A DNA stretch of 64,000 nucleotides, taken from positions 124,651,121-124,715,120 of the forward strand of contig NC_091125.1 in NCBI RefSeq assembly GCF_040183065.1. Direction: 5' to 3'. Numbering within the stretch: the first letter of the stretch is position 1; every line of letters starts with the position of its first letter. Position numbers and translations under genes: made by a program. Positions 31,081-41,700 of this stretch are shown in pieces. Origin of the DNA: Periplaneta americana (lineage: Eukaryota > Arthropoda > Insecta > Blattodea > Blattidae). Below the pieces are notes generated by a model. The model was not told where the DNA came from. It was given only the letters and a program-made list of their open reading frames with translations, and made no database searches.

Positions 31081-32108
31081 ATACTTAATGAAAATCTGTA
31101 TAAGAGTTGATGAGTTACGAGAAAGTGACAAAAATCAATCCCACAATGTTTGACACTACCCAATCTCTTTAACGACAGTGTCACTAAAGAAATATTTAGG
31201 TTTTTTCAAAAGTATAAATCTATATACTAATTCAATACAAACGCAAAATTAAATTGTTTGGATGAGTGCTGTCTCTGAAAAAGTAAACATGATAGTAAGT
31301 AAACGAGGACCACAAATGTTTACCAAACCCTACAATTTTAGCCATCCATTTGAAGATCCCACAAAAAAGCAATGCTTAAATTATTTCAACTTTTAAACAT
31401 CCTCCATCATTATGAAAGCGACGTGTAGATGAATTGCTAACCCACGTCGCACAATAATTATTTTCCATTACACATTTGCGTATGAATATGTAAACTCTGG
31501 CAACCCATTAACTGATTTCTGTCCAAACGAAATAAAGTGATGAATTGGACGAGTCTTTTGAATTAAACCGAATGAAATAAATTTGATATATATTTGAAGT
31601 TTCATGTCAAACAGCAATTAAAAAAATCCGGATTTCCTCTAAAATTACCTTTCCCGGACACACGTTTAGGTCATAACCATAAACAAATGATGTGCGAAAG
31701 CGGGAATTGTAATGACCCGACCCTGAGCGAGTATAATTATTATTGTTCATTCTTATGTTATTGGTTTGATCGGTGTTCTCGCAATGCACGAAATAGTCGA
31801 TTTCATTAGCAGCTCTCAATGCCAGCATAATATCTATTAGTGTTGATGTAATGCGCGTGTGCTACAAGCCAAGACTGCGAATTAACACGAAGAATTTCTA
31901 TTTTTCTCATGTCGAGCATATTTCGTTTCTCTAACAAACATACATTATAATATTCTCTTAATTTTTAATTACATCTCTTTGTTCTAATCTCTGATACCAA
32001 CTTTTTCTTTGTTTGATCATTATCCTCGTCTAATTTCTAACTAGCTACAGCTTAGTCTTCAGGTGATGAAAGGGGAAATGGGTTGAGAAGAGATGCAGGT
32101 TTGAACTT
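31081..32108. other. Unannotated sequence
   Basis: No element ends or recognisable coding sequence. Confidence 0.5.
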
Positions 32109-32945
32109 CATAAGCAGGCTTCGAGACTTGGGACCCGATACAATAAGTTTACTGTGCATGTACTATAGTTGTTGACTCGCTGCAGGTAGTGAAAGGTAGA
32201 GATGTGTTGAGGTAACAACGTTGCTATTTAGAGTAGAGTACGGTAGTATGGGGAAACACACACATATGTACATTCTGAAAGTAAATATACATTACACAAT
32301 GACAATGTCAAAAGAATGTGTAAAGCATTTAAGTACAGTTACAGTACCGAATTGCAATGTACTACAAGATACATTTTCAGTGTCTCAAACGTAAATCTTT
32401 TTCGGTTATCTGCCAAACACAGTTTGTAGGCCTACTGTGAAAAGCTACGCTCTTCGTCGCATGACGTGATAGGAGCAAAACGAAAAAAAATCTAACATCA
32501 TTGCAGTCTCTAAGAGACAGTCCTTTATTCTCGGGTGACTCTATGTCCACTAATTTGCTGTTTATATCACAGTGATCCATATCCGTTATTTTTACATAAA
32601 ATTGATTTCCACTTCTATTTTACACGTTCAGTAACCGATGTACTTAGTGTCTCATTAATTCTCTGTGTCATTTCCTCAACTAATTTGGGAGCTTCCGGCA
32701 TCTCTTACTCTGACTTTTCTAACCTTGTAATAGTTTCAGACACAGTTTGAAAATAGATTTGTATGAAAACCAAATTATTCGTCAGAACCTTCAAATCCAG
32801 AGCGTTTTCCTTTGCGTATTTGTTGGCATTCATTCTACAGTACCCGCACCCACTGTACGCTTTACTACTATACTCAGTAAGCCGTTATGCGGATTTCCCA
32901 CTGAACTGCTCTATCGGGTCCGAAGTCTCGAAGCCTGCTCATAAG
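32109..32945. repeat. Inverted-repeat pair ~0.8 kb apart (candidate DNA transposon)
   Basis: AAGCAGGCTTCGAGACTTGG and on (32113-32139) pairs with its inverted copy near 32911-32938 (TATCGGGTCCGAAGTCTCGA and on): about 30 of 33 bases match. No clear target duplication, and no transposase in between. Confidence 0.5.
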
Positions 32946-34640
32946 TAACAGAATAAGGCAACACTCGTGAGGAAACTAAGCTAGGGGATAACGAGATAGT
33001 GTGATCAGTTCCTCCCCCCTCCATTGCATACATCGCTTACTACACTAATAAGACTTCTGATATATAAAAACAATTGTTCTTCCTCCGACACTTCTCGTCA
33101 AGTAAGATGTACTGATTGATAATAGACGTATATATCAGCCAGAACCTCAATCAGAGATAAATACCGGACGAAAGGATACTAAATAGAGTCCTCTTGGGAT
33201 ATGCAACAGGGAGAGGGGCTAAACGGAAAAGTCGAATAACATTGTTATCTTTTGTTAACTGGAGCAGATTTCAACAATGCAACATGTGTTCACGTAACAG
33301 TATCGGTTGAGTCGCGAAATTACGTATATAAAACTGCACAAAAGGTTCAGTGAAATAACGCGTCACAGACGGACCTTGATGACTGTGCATTTCTCCCTTT
33401 TCTCCTCTAGTCGTGCTTCCTACTCGCTTCTAAAGTCACTGAATACACGTTTGCCACGTTTTCCTATCACACACATTGTTACCGAACTGTAATAAAATTA
33501 CAGCCAAATCTGCGATGTTACTGAACAAACTAATAAAGGAAACATTTGTTGGTGTTTGTCTACAAAAACCTTCAACATCATCTGTCCAACATCTTTCCAT
33601 TTTCCAGGAATGAAACTAAAATTGCTACTTCCTTTTTTTTTCCGAAACTTGTTCACGAAAAATAATGACATCAGACGTTTATTTTTAATTCAGTGCAGTG
33701 CAAAATCAGGACACTGTAGTGTCCTGATTTTTCTCTCAAAAGAACCATATTTGGTCTGTATACGCATTTGTATATTATAACAGAAATATCAATATACCTA
33801 ATTCTAACTTCTATTGAGTAGTAGTCAGTTCATGTAAAGATTAATTTGGGCTGCTTTTGTATTACGACGAATTAGAGTATATTTTAACGAAAACAATTCG
33901 TATTTCAGAAAAATCTATAAGCTTAGTCAGAATTATCTTTAATGTCAATATTAACGAGTTTTTTAAATCGTGTTTTGTTAAAAGACCATTGCACTGGATT
34001 TAAGAGCAAATCCTGTAAGTAACACACTTGTATGTATTTAGAGTGTTGAATAAATCCACATCTATTTGTCTGTCTATCTCATATTAGCGAAAACAAGATA
34101 AACGTTCAGTAACGTATATTATGTCTGTCGTAACTAAAGTAGAAATTTAACTTGTATTAACTGATCGAAATTAAAGCACGTTTCTATCTATTTTCGGATT
34201 ACCTGATCTGTAAGCTTCATTACTCCAGACACGTATTGCCAATTAAAGGAAATCCTCCCTTCGTTTTTCTGGTTGTCCGACGTTTCTTTCGCTTGAGGTA
34301 ATTTATCTTCGTTCACTTTTACTGATCTGTTCCCACCCATCCAGGATACATTCTCATTCAACTGTGATCTACAGTATCAGTACGTAAATAAGCAGGGCTT
34401 TCAGAAACTAAACAGAAATGACTGTGACATAAAATAAGGTTGTTGACTATGCACCACATTTTCTGTACACGCATTGACCAAGTTATCTACCAAGCTATAA
34501 CATAGGCTGCATGTGAAAGATACTGTAACTATAAAAATGTGATTATTTGAATTGCTGATAGTTTTAACAAGGAACAATGATACAGTTTATTGTAGCAGAA
34601 AATATGAAATATGCAGAAATGTATTAATAGTACATTATGC
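32946..34640. other. Unannotated sequence
   Basis: One palindrome is listed separately at 33702. Short ORFs are unrecognised. Confidence 0.5.
33702..33731. repeat. 30-bp hairpin
   Basis: AAAATCAGGACACT and AGTGTCCTGATTTT are perfect complements separated by GT, followed by TCTCTC. A stable stem; role unknown. Confidence 0.85.
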
Positions 34641-34645
34641 AACGA

Positions 34646-34748
34646 GCCTATAATGATAGTAATTAAGACGCGAGTATGTTTGTTTATGAAACCAGCGCAA
34701 GCGAGTTTCATAATTTTCATGTGAGCGTCTTAATTACCATTATAGGCA
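34646..34748. repeat. Fold-back palindrome (~100 bp)
   Basis: GCCTATAATGATAGTAATTA and AGACG pair with CGTCTTAATTACCATTATAGGC. An inner stem TTATGAAAC/GTTTCATAA lies at 34683-34716. Likely a small fold-back MITE or transposon terminus. Confidence 0.75.
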
Positions 34749-34764
34749 AGTTTCATACGACTTT

Positions 34765-35246
34765 TTATGCTCGACCATATTTCTAACTTGAAATTATTCA
34801 GAAGTATTCATTTTATTCTTATCTAACTGAAGAGCGGAAGTAACCTTGTGCATAGCTCGTAAACTGTGAGATGTGCGCAGACGCGAAAGTATTGATTTTT
34901 TCCGAGGAACAATAATGTCATTGACCTTGATATAATCTGAGAATAACATGAACTAATTTTGATATAACCTGGAAATTGATTTAGAATTGAAAAACGAGAT
35001 GACAAATTAAATTTATTTGAATATTATTTACAATTAACGCTAATTATTATAGTAACAGAACATAACTTTCTGCGACAGTATTGGATTTCCAGCCTCCGTG
35101 ACGTTTCCCTCGTTGTCTTTCGATTGCATATTCGAGAATAATCGAAAACCTGAACTTTAATGAATACGTGTACTTTAATGACATGCATTAAAGGACTGCT
35201 ACCAGGTGTATAATTACTACACTTCGGCATGGTCGAGCATAAAAAA
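34765..35246. repeat. Inverted repeat around TTTTTATGCTCGACCAT
   Basis: TTTTTATGCTCGACCAT near 34761-34779 and its complement ATGGTCGAGCATAAAAA near 35230-35246 enclose ~450 bases without coding sequence. Together with the preceding fold-back this may be one damaged element. Confidence 0.55.
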
Positions 35247-35259
35247 TAAAACGGAATTT

Positions 35260-35640
35260 GCAAAAACCGTACTAATTCCTATGAATTTGTGAGCTTAAAA
35301 ATTGTACTAGGTGTCCGCAGGTTAGGTTTATCGAAAACAACAGAATCTGGTACAACTGTGTACTCAACGTAGTCATTGTCGGTTGCCGCAGGGTGGCTGA
35401 TAACCGGTTTCTGACGCAGTAGAGTTGTTGAGTATGGTGGTAGTTTTAAACGTTTGTTGCTCGGTTCCTTGTATGTATAATATTGAGTCTTATGGCAGAG
35501 TTCGGTGTAATTTAGATTTAAATAATATTAGTTTACGACAACTATGTTAAAAAATTACAAATCTTGGAAAAGGAAATTTCATCGCAATCATCCAGAGGTA
35601 CACATTCCATAATCTCAAAAATATTATTTTAAGTTAGTAA
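35260..35640 (+). other. Possible Tc1/mariner N-terminal relic
   Basis: Around 35535-35600 a plus-strand frame gives KNYKSWKRKFHRNHPEVHIP, similar to the helix-turn-helix start of insect Tc1/mariner transposases (K..SW.K..R.FP...VP). The open stretch is short, no terminal repeats were found, and the rest is unannotated. Tentative. Confidence 0.3.
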
Positions 35641-35740
35641 AAAATTCTAAACTTCGTAATGTTATAGACAAAAAGTATACAATACATGGATGCAGTCCTG
35701 TTTAAACAGAGATAGTAAAAGGCGAGAGGTGGAACGCAAA

Positions 35741-36452
35741 ATGGGGGAAAAAAATAAAAATAAAAATGATGACAAGAAAGTGGGAGAGGCGCGAAAAACT
35801 GCTGCAGGAGGTTAAATATGTGGATAAGCATAACAGAAAGGAGGAAAGAAGGTAGGAGCGAGAAGAAAGATGACATGAAGAAGAAGAAGAAGAAGAAGAA
35901 GTAGGGGGAAAGAAAAGGGGAGGAGTAAGGGTAGAAAAAGAGAAGGTGGGAGGATGCATAAGAGAAGGAAAAGAGAGAGAAGTTGAGAGAAAATGAGAAA
36001 AATGTATAAAGAGAAGAAGAAAAATGTAAAGTGAGAGACGATAAGGAGATCAAAGGTGTGAAGAAAGAGTAAAGAATGAAGGGGAAAAAAAGTTTACATT
36101 CAGAAGACTGAAAATTAGAAGACTTATGACAGAGTAAAAATGAAACTTGAATAAGGAGAATCGAAAGATAGTAAAAGAGCTGAGGTAGAATGGAATGAGG
36201 AGAGAAAGGAAAAACTAAGAATGGAAAAATGTAAAGCAAAACAGAAGTGAAAGAGGGACCAAAAAGTATGAGATCCAAGGATATGGACGACGTGGAAGAA
36301 AATAAGAATGGAATAAAAGTGTGAAGGGGTGCAATAGGTAGGGGGAGAGCAGGATGAGGAGGAACGCACTAAAGGGAAGAGATGAGTTATGAAGAACAGA
36401 GGAGAAGACAGAAATTCATAAAGAGAGATAGAAAAGTGAAAAGTACCTGAAG
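35741..36452. repeat. Long polypurine-biased tract, first part
   Basis: About 700 bases with heavy A+G bias on the plus strand, including a GAA run at 35877-35902. The minus strand consequently has a long Ser/Phe/Leu-rich ORF (35634-36278), which I treat as compositional. Confidence 0.8.
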
Positions 36453-36716
36453 TATTTTGCTTACTTAACAACGCTGTACCAACTGCTAGGTTATTTATCG
36501 TCGATGGAATTGGTGATAAAGATATGGTATTTGACGAGATGAGGCCGAGGATTCGACAAAGATTATCTGATATTTACCTTACGGTTTGGGAAATATCAGT
36601 AAGAACCCAAACACGTAATGAAGCCAAGCGGGAATCGAATCCACGACCAAACACAGCTCCGGATCAGAAGATAAGTGCCTCCGCCGACTGAGCTACACCG
36701 GTGGCCTGTAACTGAA
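36453..36716 (-). mobile_element. tRNA-derived SINE (family S3) inside the polypurine tract
   Basis: Minus-strand copy. The tRNA-like head at the right shows the A box TAGCTCAGTCGG and B box GGATTCGATTCCC. The body ends in TTAACAACGCTGTACCAACT-type sequence homologous to the 8.2-kb SINE. Purine-rich DNA resumes after it. Confidence 0.85.
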
Positions 36717-36835
36717 GTTATGAGGAAAACTATAGGGGCATGACAGAAGGAAAAGAAAGAGTAAGGGGAATTAAGCGATGGTAAAATACGAAAGGCGGGA
36801 TGGAAAGAGGGGAAAAGTGAAAAGCAGAAATAGTA
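36717..36835. repeat. Polypurine-biased tract, continuation
   Basis: Same A+G-biased composition as before the SINE (GGAAAAGAAAGAGTAAGGGG). Confidence 0.7.
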
Positions 36836-37424
36836 TATTACGGTACAAAGTTGAGAAGTGCTTTTTACAAAATGTAAAACTAGCAGAAAGTTTTTCGATT
36901 TCAGAGATTTTGTAATACACTTCACAAACGTGTACTGTATAATATTTTTTGCACGATAGTATATTTTGTAAATAGTATTTTTAAAAATCTTAATATACAG
37001 TACGTACGTTACACTATGAACAGCTGACTGATGTTAATAGTCTGGCCAACGTACGAACTCCACCATGAACTTCAATGTGTAGAATTAAAAATTATTCAGG
37101 CACTTGTAATATTTCGTGTTCAATTGGAATAATTTTTATTGTTTTCGTTAAATGAAGTTTGAATTGTTTAAATAAAGTTCAATATATTTCAAATGTAGTG
37201 ATTTGTTTAGTAGAATGTATATTAATTAACACTGCCTTTTGCGTATAAATTTTACATGCGTTATAGCATACATAGAAGGCAGTGGTTTTCATTACAACAC
37301 GAGGAAGTTATTCGTAATATTTCAACATACTTATCTAGGTTGGCAACCTTGAATTCAGTAAAATCAACTTTCAATAGTTACGGTCGTTTGTTATAACAAC
37401 GAAAAACACACTAACGTGCAAAAA
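36836..37424. other. Unannotated A+T-rich sequence
   Basis: Nothing recognised. Confidence 0.5.
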
Positions 37425-37765
37425 AGTATGACATGAAAGAAAATGGGAGAAATGAAGTGAAATATGAGATCAAAGATAAAGTGAAGGAGGAAAGAAAATA
37501 TCTGAAAAAGATGGAATACAAGAATAAGTACGACCCAGAGGAGAATAGTTCATAGAGAAGAGAAAATTTGATGATGGTAAAGGAGAGGAATAGGGGAGAA
37601 AATAGTGGGTGGGGAGGAGCGGAAGGAGGAGAATAGGGAAATCAAGAGAGAAAGTAGAAGACGAAACAAGTGGATGAAGAGGATAAGAAAACTAAAATAT
37701 GAGAGAAGATAAAGAGTGGAAAAGGGCAGAGCTGAAGATTAATAAATGCAGTGTAAGTAAGAAAT
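37425..37765. repeat. Second polypurine-biased tract
   Basis: About 340 bases of A+G-rich plus strand (AGGAGAATAGGGAAATCAAG...), similar to the 35.7-36.8 kb tract. Confidence 0.7.
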
Positions 37766-38488
37766 GATATGAAAGGATTACAAAGTACCATGTTATCTTA
37801 AAACACGACTTTAACCATAGTACGCCTATTTGCAGCATGTGACTTAGGCATTCACAACCACGTTGATGTTCAGTTTCGGTTAAGTTCATTCTGACCCACA
37901 AGAACGCTGGGGCTTCGTGCTGGCTTTGATATGTCACAGAGCTGAAAATATGTTATGATTGTTGCGGTCCCCTTTCGGTCGACCCGACTATACAAGTCAT
38001 TCAATATTTAACCCTATTACAATATATTGTGGCAGCACTGATATCACTCGCTGAACTGGGAACTCGATGTGGTTTCCCGTTTAATGCGATTGAAAGCGAA
38101 TTCGATTTCCGTAATAAGAGCAATGCCTATTGCCCTACTTGAAAGCATCAGTCGCAACACAGCGGTCCGTGCGTTACGTTGCGGACAGTTTTCGCTATCA
38201 GAACAGAAAAGGAAGACTCATTAAACGACTTTCCTCTTCTAAAGAAAAAGTCTACTTAATATCTTTTTTATTACTTTTATTGTAGGAATATTACATCTTA
38301 ACATAGAGAAATAAGAGAAGATCTGAACGCACGTTGAGAAGTGGGCTTATAGTTCTCTCAAGGGGCTAGTTTCCGAATGGCGATAGAAATAAAAATATAA
38401 ATCTTCTATTTGAGTAGGTATTTCTTATTTATTACAAGCGTATCACATAATTTTTCATACGTAGCTATTATAGACAATCCTATTTTCC
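37766..38488. other. Unannotated sequence
   Basis: No element ends or coding sequence recognised. Confidence 0.45.
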
Positions 38489-38684
38489 GTACTAGCACAG
38501 TCTAGTATATACAGTCACGAAGCTTGAGTTGTGAGGTTGCTAGAAACAATAGACTGTGCCAGTACTATTTCGCATTGCTTGTAATGAGGCGATATTAGCG
38601 ATCCTAGTGGTTAGCAACTGTCTATGGATGCATATTTGCTGCGTATTGAGCTTCGTGGCTGTATATACTAAACTGTGGTACTAG
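38489..38684 (+). mobile_element. 182-bp MITE with 7-bp target duplication (copy 1)
   Basis: Element 38496-38677 is flanked by GTACTAG on both sides. Ends begin CACAGTCTAGTATATACAGT with ~30-base imperfect inverted repeats (inner part CACGAAGCTTGAG against CTCAATACG...GAGCTTCGTG). No coding capacity. A 7-bp duplication does not fit hAT (8), Tc1/mariner (TA) or piggyBac (TTAA). Confidence 0.9.
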
Positions 38685-39262
38685 TCAAGGTCCATGATTA
38701 AATCCAGACGTTTCAGATGGACAGGGCATGTAGCACGTATGGACGAATCCAGAAATGCATATAGAGTGTTAGTTGGGAGGCTGGAGGAGGGAAAAAATCT
38801 TTTAGAGATGCCTAGACGTAGATGGGAGGATAATATTAAGATGGATTTGAGGGAGATGGGATATTATGGTACAGACTGGATTAATCTTTCTCAGGATAGG
38901 TAGAGATGGCGGGCTTGTGTGAGGGTGGCAATGAACCTCCGGGTTCTCTAAAGCCGTAAGTAAATACAGTACGATTATTTAGTCCTGACAGTCGCCGGCG
39001 ATATGCGCCTGGGTCAGGCGAGTCCATTTAGTTACGCCAAGAGGTGTTCGGGTTATTTACTCGCTTGCCTTCGGAGCGATCGGATGTCATGCGTGCGGAG
39101 GAGAGGTATGGTTCCAGTACAATTAAACTGTACTGCATTCCTTTACCGACTGCTCGCCATTATCTCTACTCCGGAACTCTCCCCACTCCTCCTATTACTT
39201 CCCCTCTTTCGCGTCGCTGAGCTGTCAGGACTAAATAATCGGTCTGTAAGTCAAGGACCATG
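38683..39262 (+). mobile_element. RTE-like LINE fragment (family A, copy 6) with target duplication and nested MITE
   Basis: AGTCAAGGTCCATG (38683-38696) and AGTCAAGGACCATG (39249-39262) bracket a very short LINE copy (38697-38965) that encodes only the C-terminal tail (KSRRFRWTGHVARMDESRNA ... RRRWEDNIKMDLREMGY). It is closed by the family 3' end GGGTTCTCTAAAGCCGTAAG. A 270-bp inverted-repeat element sits in the LINE's 3' tail, inside the duplication, so it came later. Confidence 0.8.
38971..39241. mobile_element. MITE with perfect 20-bp terminal inverted repeats
   Basis: CGATTATTTAGTCCTGACAG at 38971-38990 and its exact complement at 39222-39241. The interior is GC-richer. A clear target duplication is not visible, so the superfamily is unknown. 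An 89-codon ORF inside has no known motif. Confidence 0.75.
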
Positions 39263-39799
39263 TAATAATTAATGTCCCTCAACTATGTTTATTTATATCG
39301 ACATCAATATCATCTTCCAGTCTAAATTCCAACTCAGAAAATAGGCCTACTTGCGAATGTCTCCAAAATCATATTATTTCCGTTGTTTATGAGAAGATGA
39401 ACTGTTCATAATTCAAAATGTGATTTTCTGCACAAATTATAATGCTATAAAGGAATTATGGTACATATAACTTCTCTAAGGTGAGAGGTACACCTTTCGC
39501 TAGAACAATAATTTTACTGAAATTCAAAATGTTATCCCAAAGAATTTATAGGTCTATTGGAAATAAAAATTGGCATGTTTCATAATAATGTAAGTAGACT
39601 ATCTGTGGCAATTGTATTATTTTTAAAACCTGGTAGTTATTTAATTACGAAATATTCGGGACTATTTTGTTAAGCCGGGCAGCCTTCATATCATATTTCA
39701 AAAGGATATTTTGTATTTTTTTAATAAAATGTAATGTACTAAATGTCTACCGCTTTATTTTTTATAATAATGAGGATATTTTGGTTCGATTATAGAATT
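39263..39799. other. Unannotated A+T-rich sequence
   Basis: Nothing recognised. Confidence 0.5.
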
Positions 39800-40550
39800 T
39801 ATTATTCAGTTATTAATGAAGTTAATGAGGTTAAATACTTATGTATAATTATTGACAATCATTTAAAATGGAATAATCATATTCATTATATTTATAACAA
39901 ATTACGTAAAACATTAAATTACTTTGTCAATTAACTGTTTACGTACAATTTATTTGGCATGATTTCAGTGTATATTTATGTATGGTATTATAAGTTGAGG
40001 TGGGACTTATTAATTCCACCTTTATCCGTTAATTTTAATACAGAAAAAAAAACATTAAGAATTTGTTTAAAAGAAAGTAGAAATATTACTCAACTGAATT
40101 TTTGTTTAAACATTTCAAAGTTTTCAACATTAGACAAATTTATTATTTTATTTTATTGAAATATTTTCACAAAATATCTTAATAACGTTGAAAGGTATAT
40201 ACTGTACATAAATATATAACTAAAAGTACGAATTCTCTGCGTTTATCTGAACCTAAATGTAAAACCAATGCAGCTTTTTATCATAGCATGAGTCAAGGTC
40301 CTAGATTTTTAAACAAATTTTATTCTAATATTATTTTAACCACTAATCCTATCCAAATTAATAAAAAGAATAAATAAATTTGTATTGGATTTATAGTTTC
40401 AGTTTAAAAATATTTAACATTTTTTAATCTGTATTTATTCACTCTCAATTTTATTTTTGTCTGTATTGGAATCCTCTCCTGAGCACGAGTCTTACTCATT
40501 CAAGTGGAGCAGTTTATATCATATTATATTAACTTATATTCATTTGTAAT
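39800..40550 (+). mobile_element. Jockey/CR1-like LINE relic (family D, copy 2)
   Basis: The plus frame reads VKYLCIIIDNHLKWNNHIHY and YNKLRKTLNYFVN before a stop, colinear with FKYLGIIIDQHLKWDKYISF in copy 1 at 21.1 kb. Later fragments (KKTLRICLKES, NISKFSTLDKFIILFY) continue in broken frames. The 3' UTR shares CCTGAGCACGAGTCTT with copy 1. Heavily mutated, so older than copy 1. Confidence 0.75.
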
Positions 40551-40553
40551 TTA

Positions 40554-40905
40554 CTAGTCGGCCTGGGTAGCGTAGTCGGTATAGCGCTGGTCTTCTGTGC
40601 TCCAGGTTGCGAATTCGATCCCAGCCCAGGTCGATGACATTTAAGTGTACTTAAATGCGACAGGGTGGTTTCAGTAGATTTACCATGGATGCCAGGTCAG
40701 TAAGGTTAGAATATCGTACCAATCTTGAATTGAATTTAAGGGGGGAACACAATGACCCATCACTGCGACCTTATTAGATCTATTGCGCTGACCCAAAGCT
40801 AGGCGCATTCCCAACCCACACCGGTTGACCACACTAAAGCTATGGTCCCAGTATGGCGATCATCGCCGAGAGTACAACGTCAGCTGAGCTGTTTCTTTTG
40901 CAGCG
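40554..40905 (+). mobile_element. tRNA-derived SINE (family S2)
   Basis: Plus strand: the tRNA-like head GGCCTGGGTAGCGTAGTCGG (A box) and ATTCGATCCCAGCCC (B box) is followed by CAGGTCGATGACATTTAAGT, which matches the body of the SINE at 59.1 kb on the opposite strand. The downstream part (TTATTAGATCTATTGCGCTG...) differs from the 59.1-kb copy, so the 3' boundary is uncertain. Confidence 0.8.
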
Positions 40906-41288
40906 AACATCGTCACCTTTCGTATTTAAAATATTACGCCATCAGAAAATTAGATAGCACTAACTATGATTGGAGGCAATAGTTCTGCTGAATCATTTAA
41001 CGTTGCGGCAAATTTTAGGGCTTCTTTCTCTAATAAAGGAGGAAGAGCTAAATGGTGTCATGGAGAAACATTGTTATACTTATGCCACTTTAAACGGAGA
41101 CATATAGTATATTTAAATTATTTTCCGAGCGAGCGATCTGTGACAACAAAATTAATTACATCGTTCTTTATAAATTATAGTGGTTAAAAAATTCATGCGT
41201 TTGTCCAAGCTATTAAATTTAAATGTAATTCTAAAAATTAGGATTTTAAAATAATCTGAAGTACCGGTATTTGGTTACATTAATCATA
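40906..41288. other. Unannotated sequence
   Basis: A 73-codon ORF (40966-41187) has no recognised motif. Confidence 0.4.
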
Positions 41289-41485
41289 GTTTAAGCACAG
41301 TCTAGTATATACAGTCGCGAAGCTCAATAAGTAGTAAATATGCAAACATTAGATAGTTGCTCACCACTAGGATCGCTAATATCGCTTCATTACAGGCAAT
41401 GCAAAATAGTACCGTCACAGTCTATTGTTTCTAGCACCCTCAAAACTCAAGCTTCGTAACTGTATGTAGTAGACTGTGGTTTAAG
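41289..41485 (-). mobile_element. 183-bp MITE with 7-bp target duplication (copy 2)
   Basis: Element 41296-41478 is flanked by GTTTAAG on both sides. Same family as the copies at 38.5 and 45.0 kb but in the opposite orientation (interior GCTCACCACTAGGATCGCTA matches the reverse complement of the others). Confidence 0.9.
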
Positions 41486-41700
41486 GTTCGCTGCATACCC
41501 AGGTTTCGAGCAGGCAACCCAACTCGTACCTAGGCCAGTTCCCTGATCCCATCCGTGCGTCGCCAGCTGACGTTCGGGAAATTCTATGGAATTATGGAGA
41601 AATGGTAACTGAATGATGTTGATGCCTAATGTGGGAAAACGGGAGAAAACCCCAACCGCGACCTTTTGAACCACAAGTGTCACTATGGACTAACCTGAAG
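41486..41700 (-). mobile_element. Probable dispersed SINE-like repeat
   Basis: The minus strand contains GGTCGCGGTTGGGGTTTTCT and TTAGGCATCAACATCATTCA, sequence of the kind found in dispersed short repeats in insects (from memory). No clear A/B boxes, so only a tentative label. Confidence 0.4.

Noticed and set aside
35634..36278. 214-codon minus-strand Ser/Phe/Leu-rich ORF as a membrane protein
   Set aside because: Explained by polypurine composition of the opposite strand; no starts, domains or splice context.
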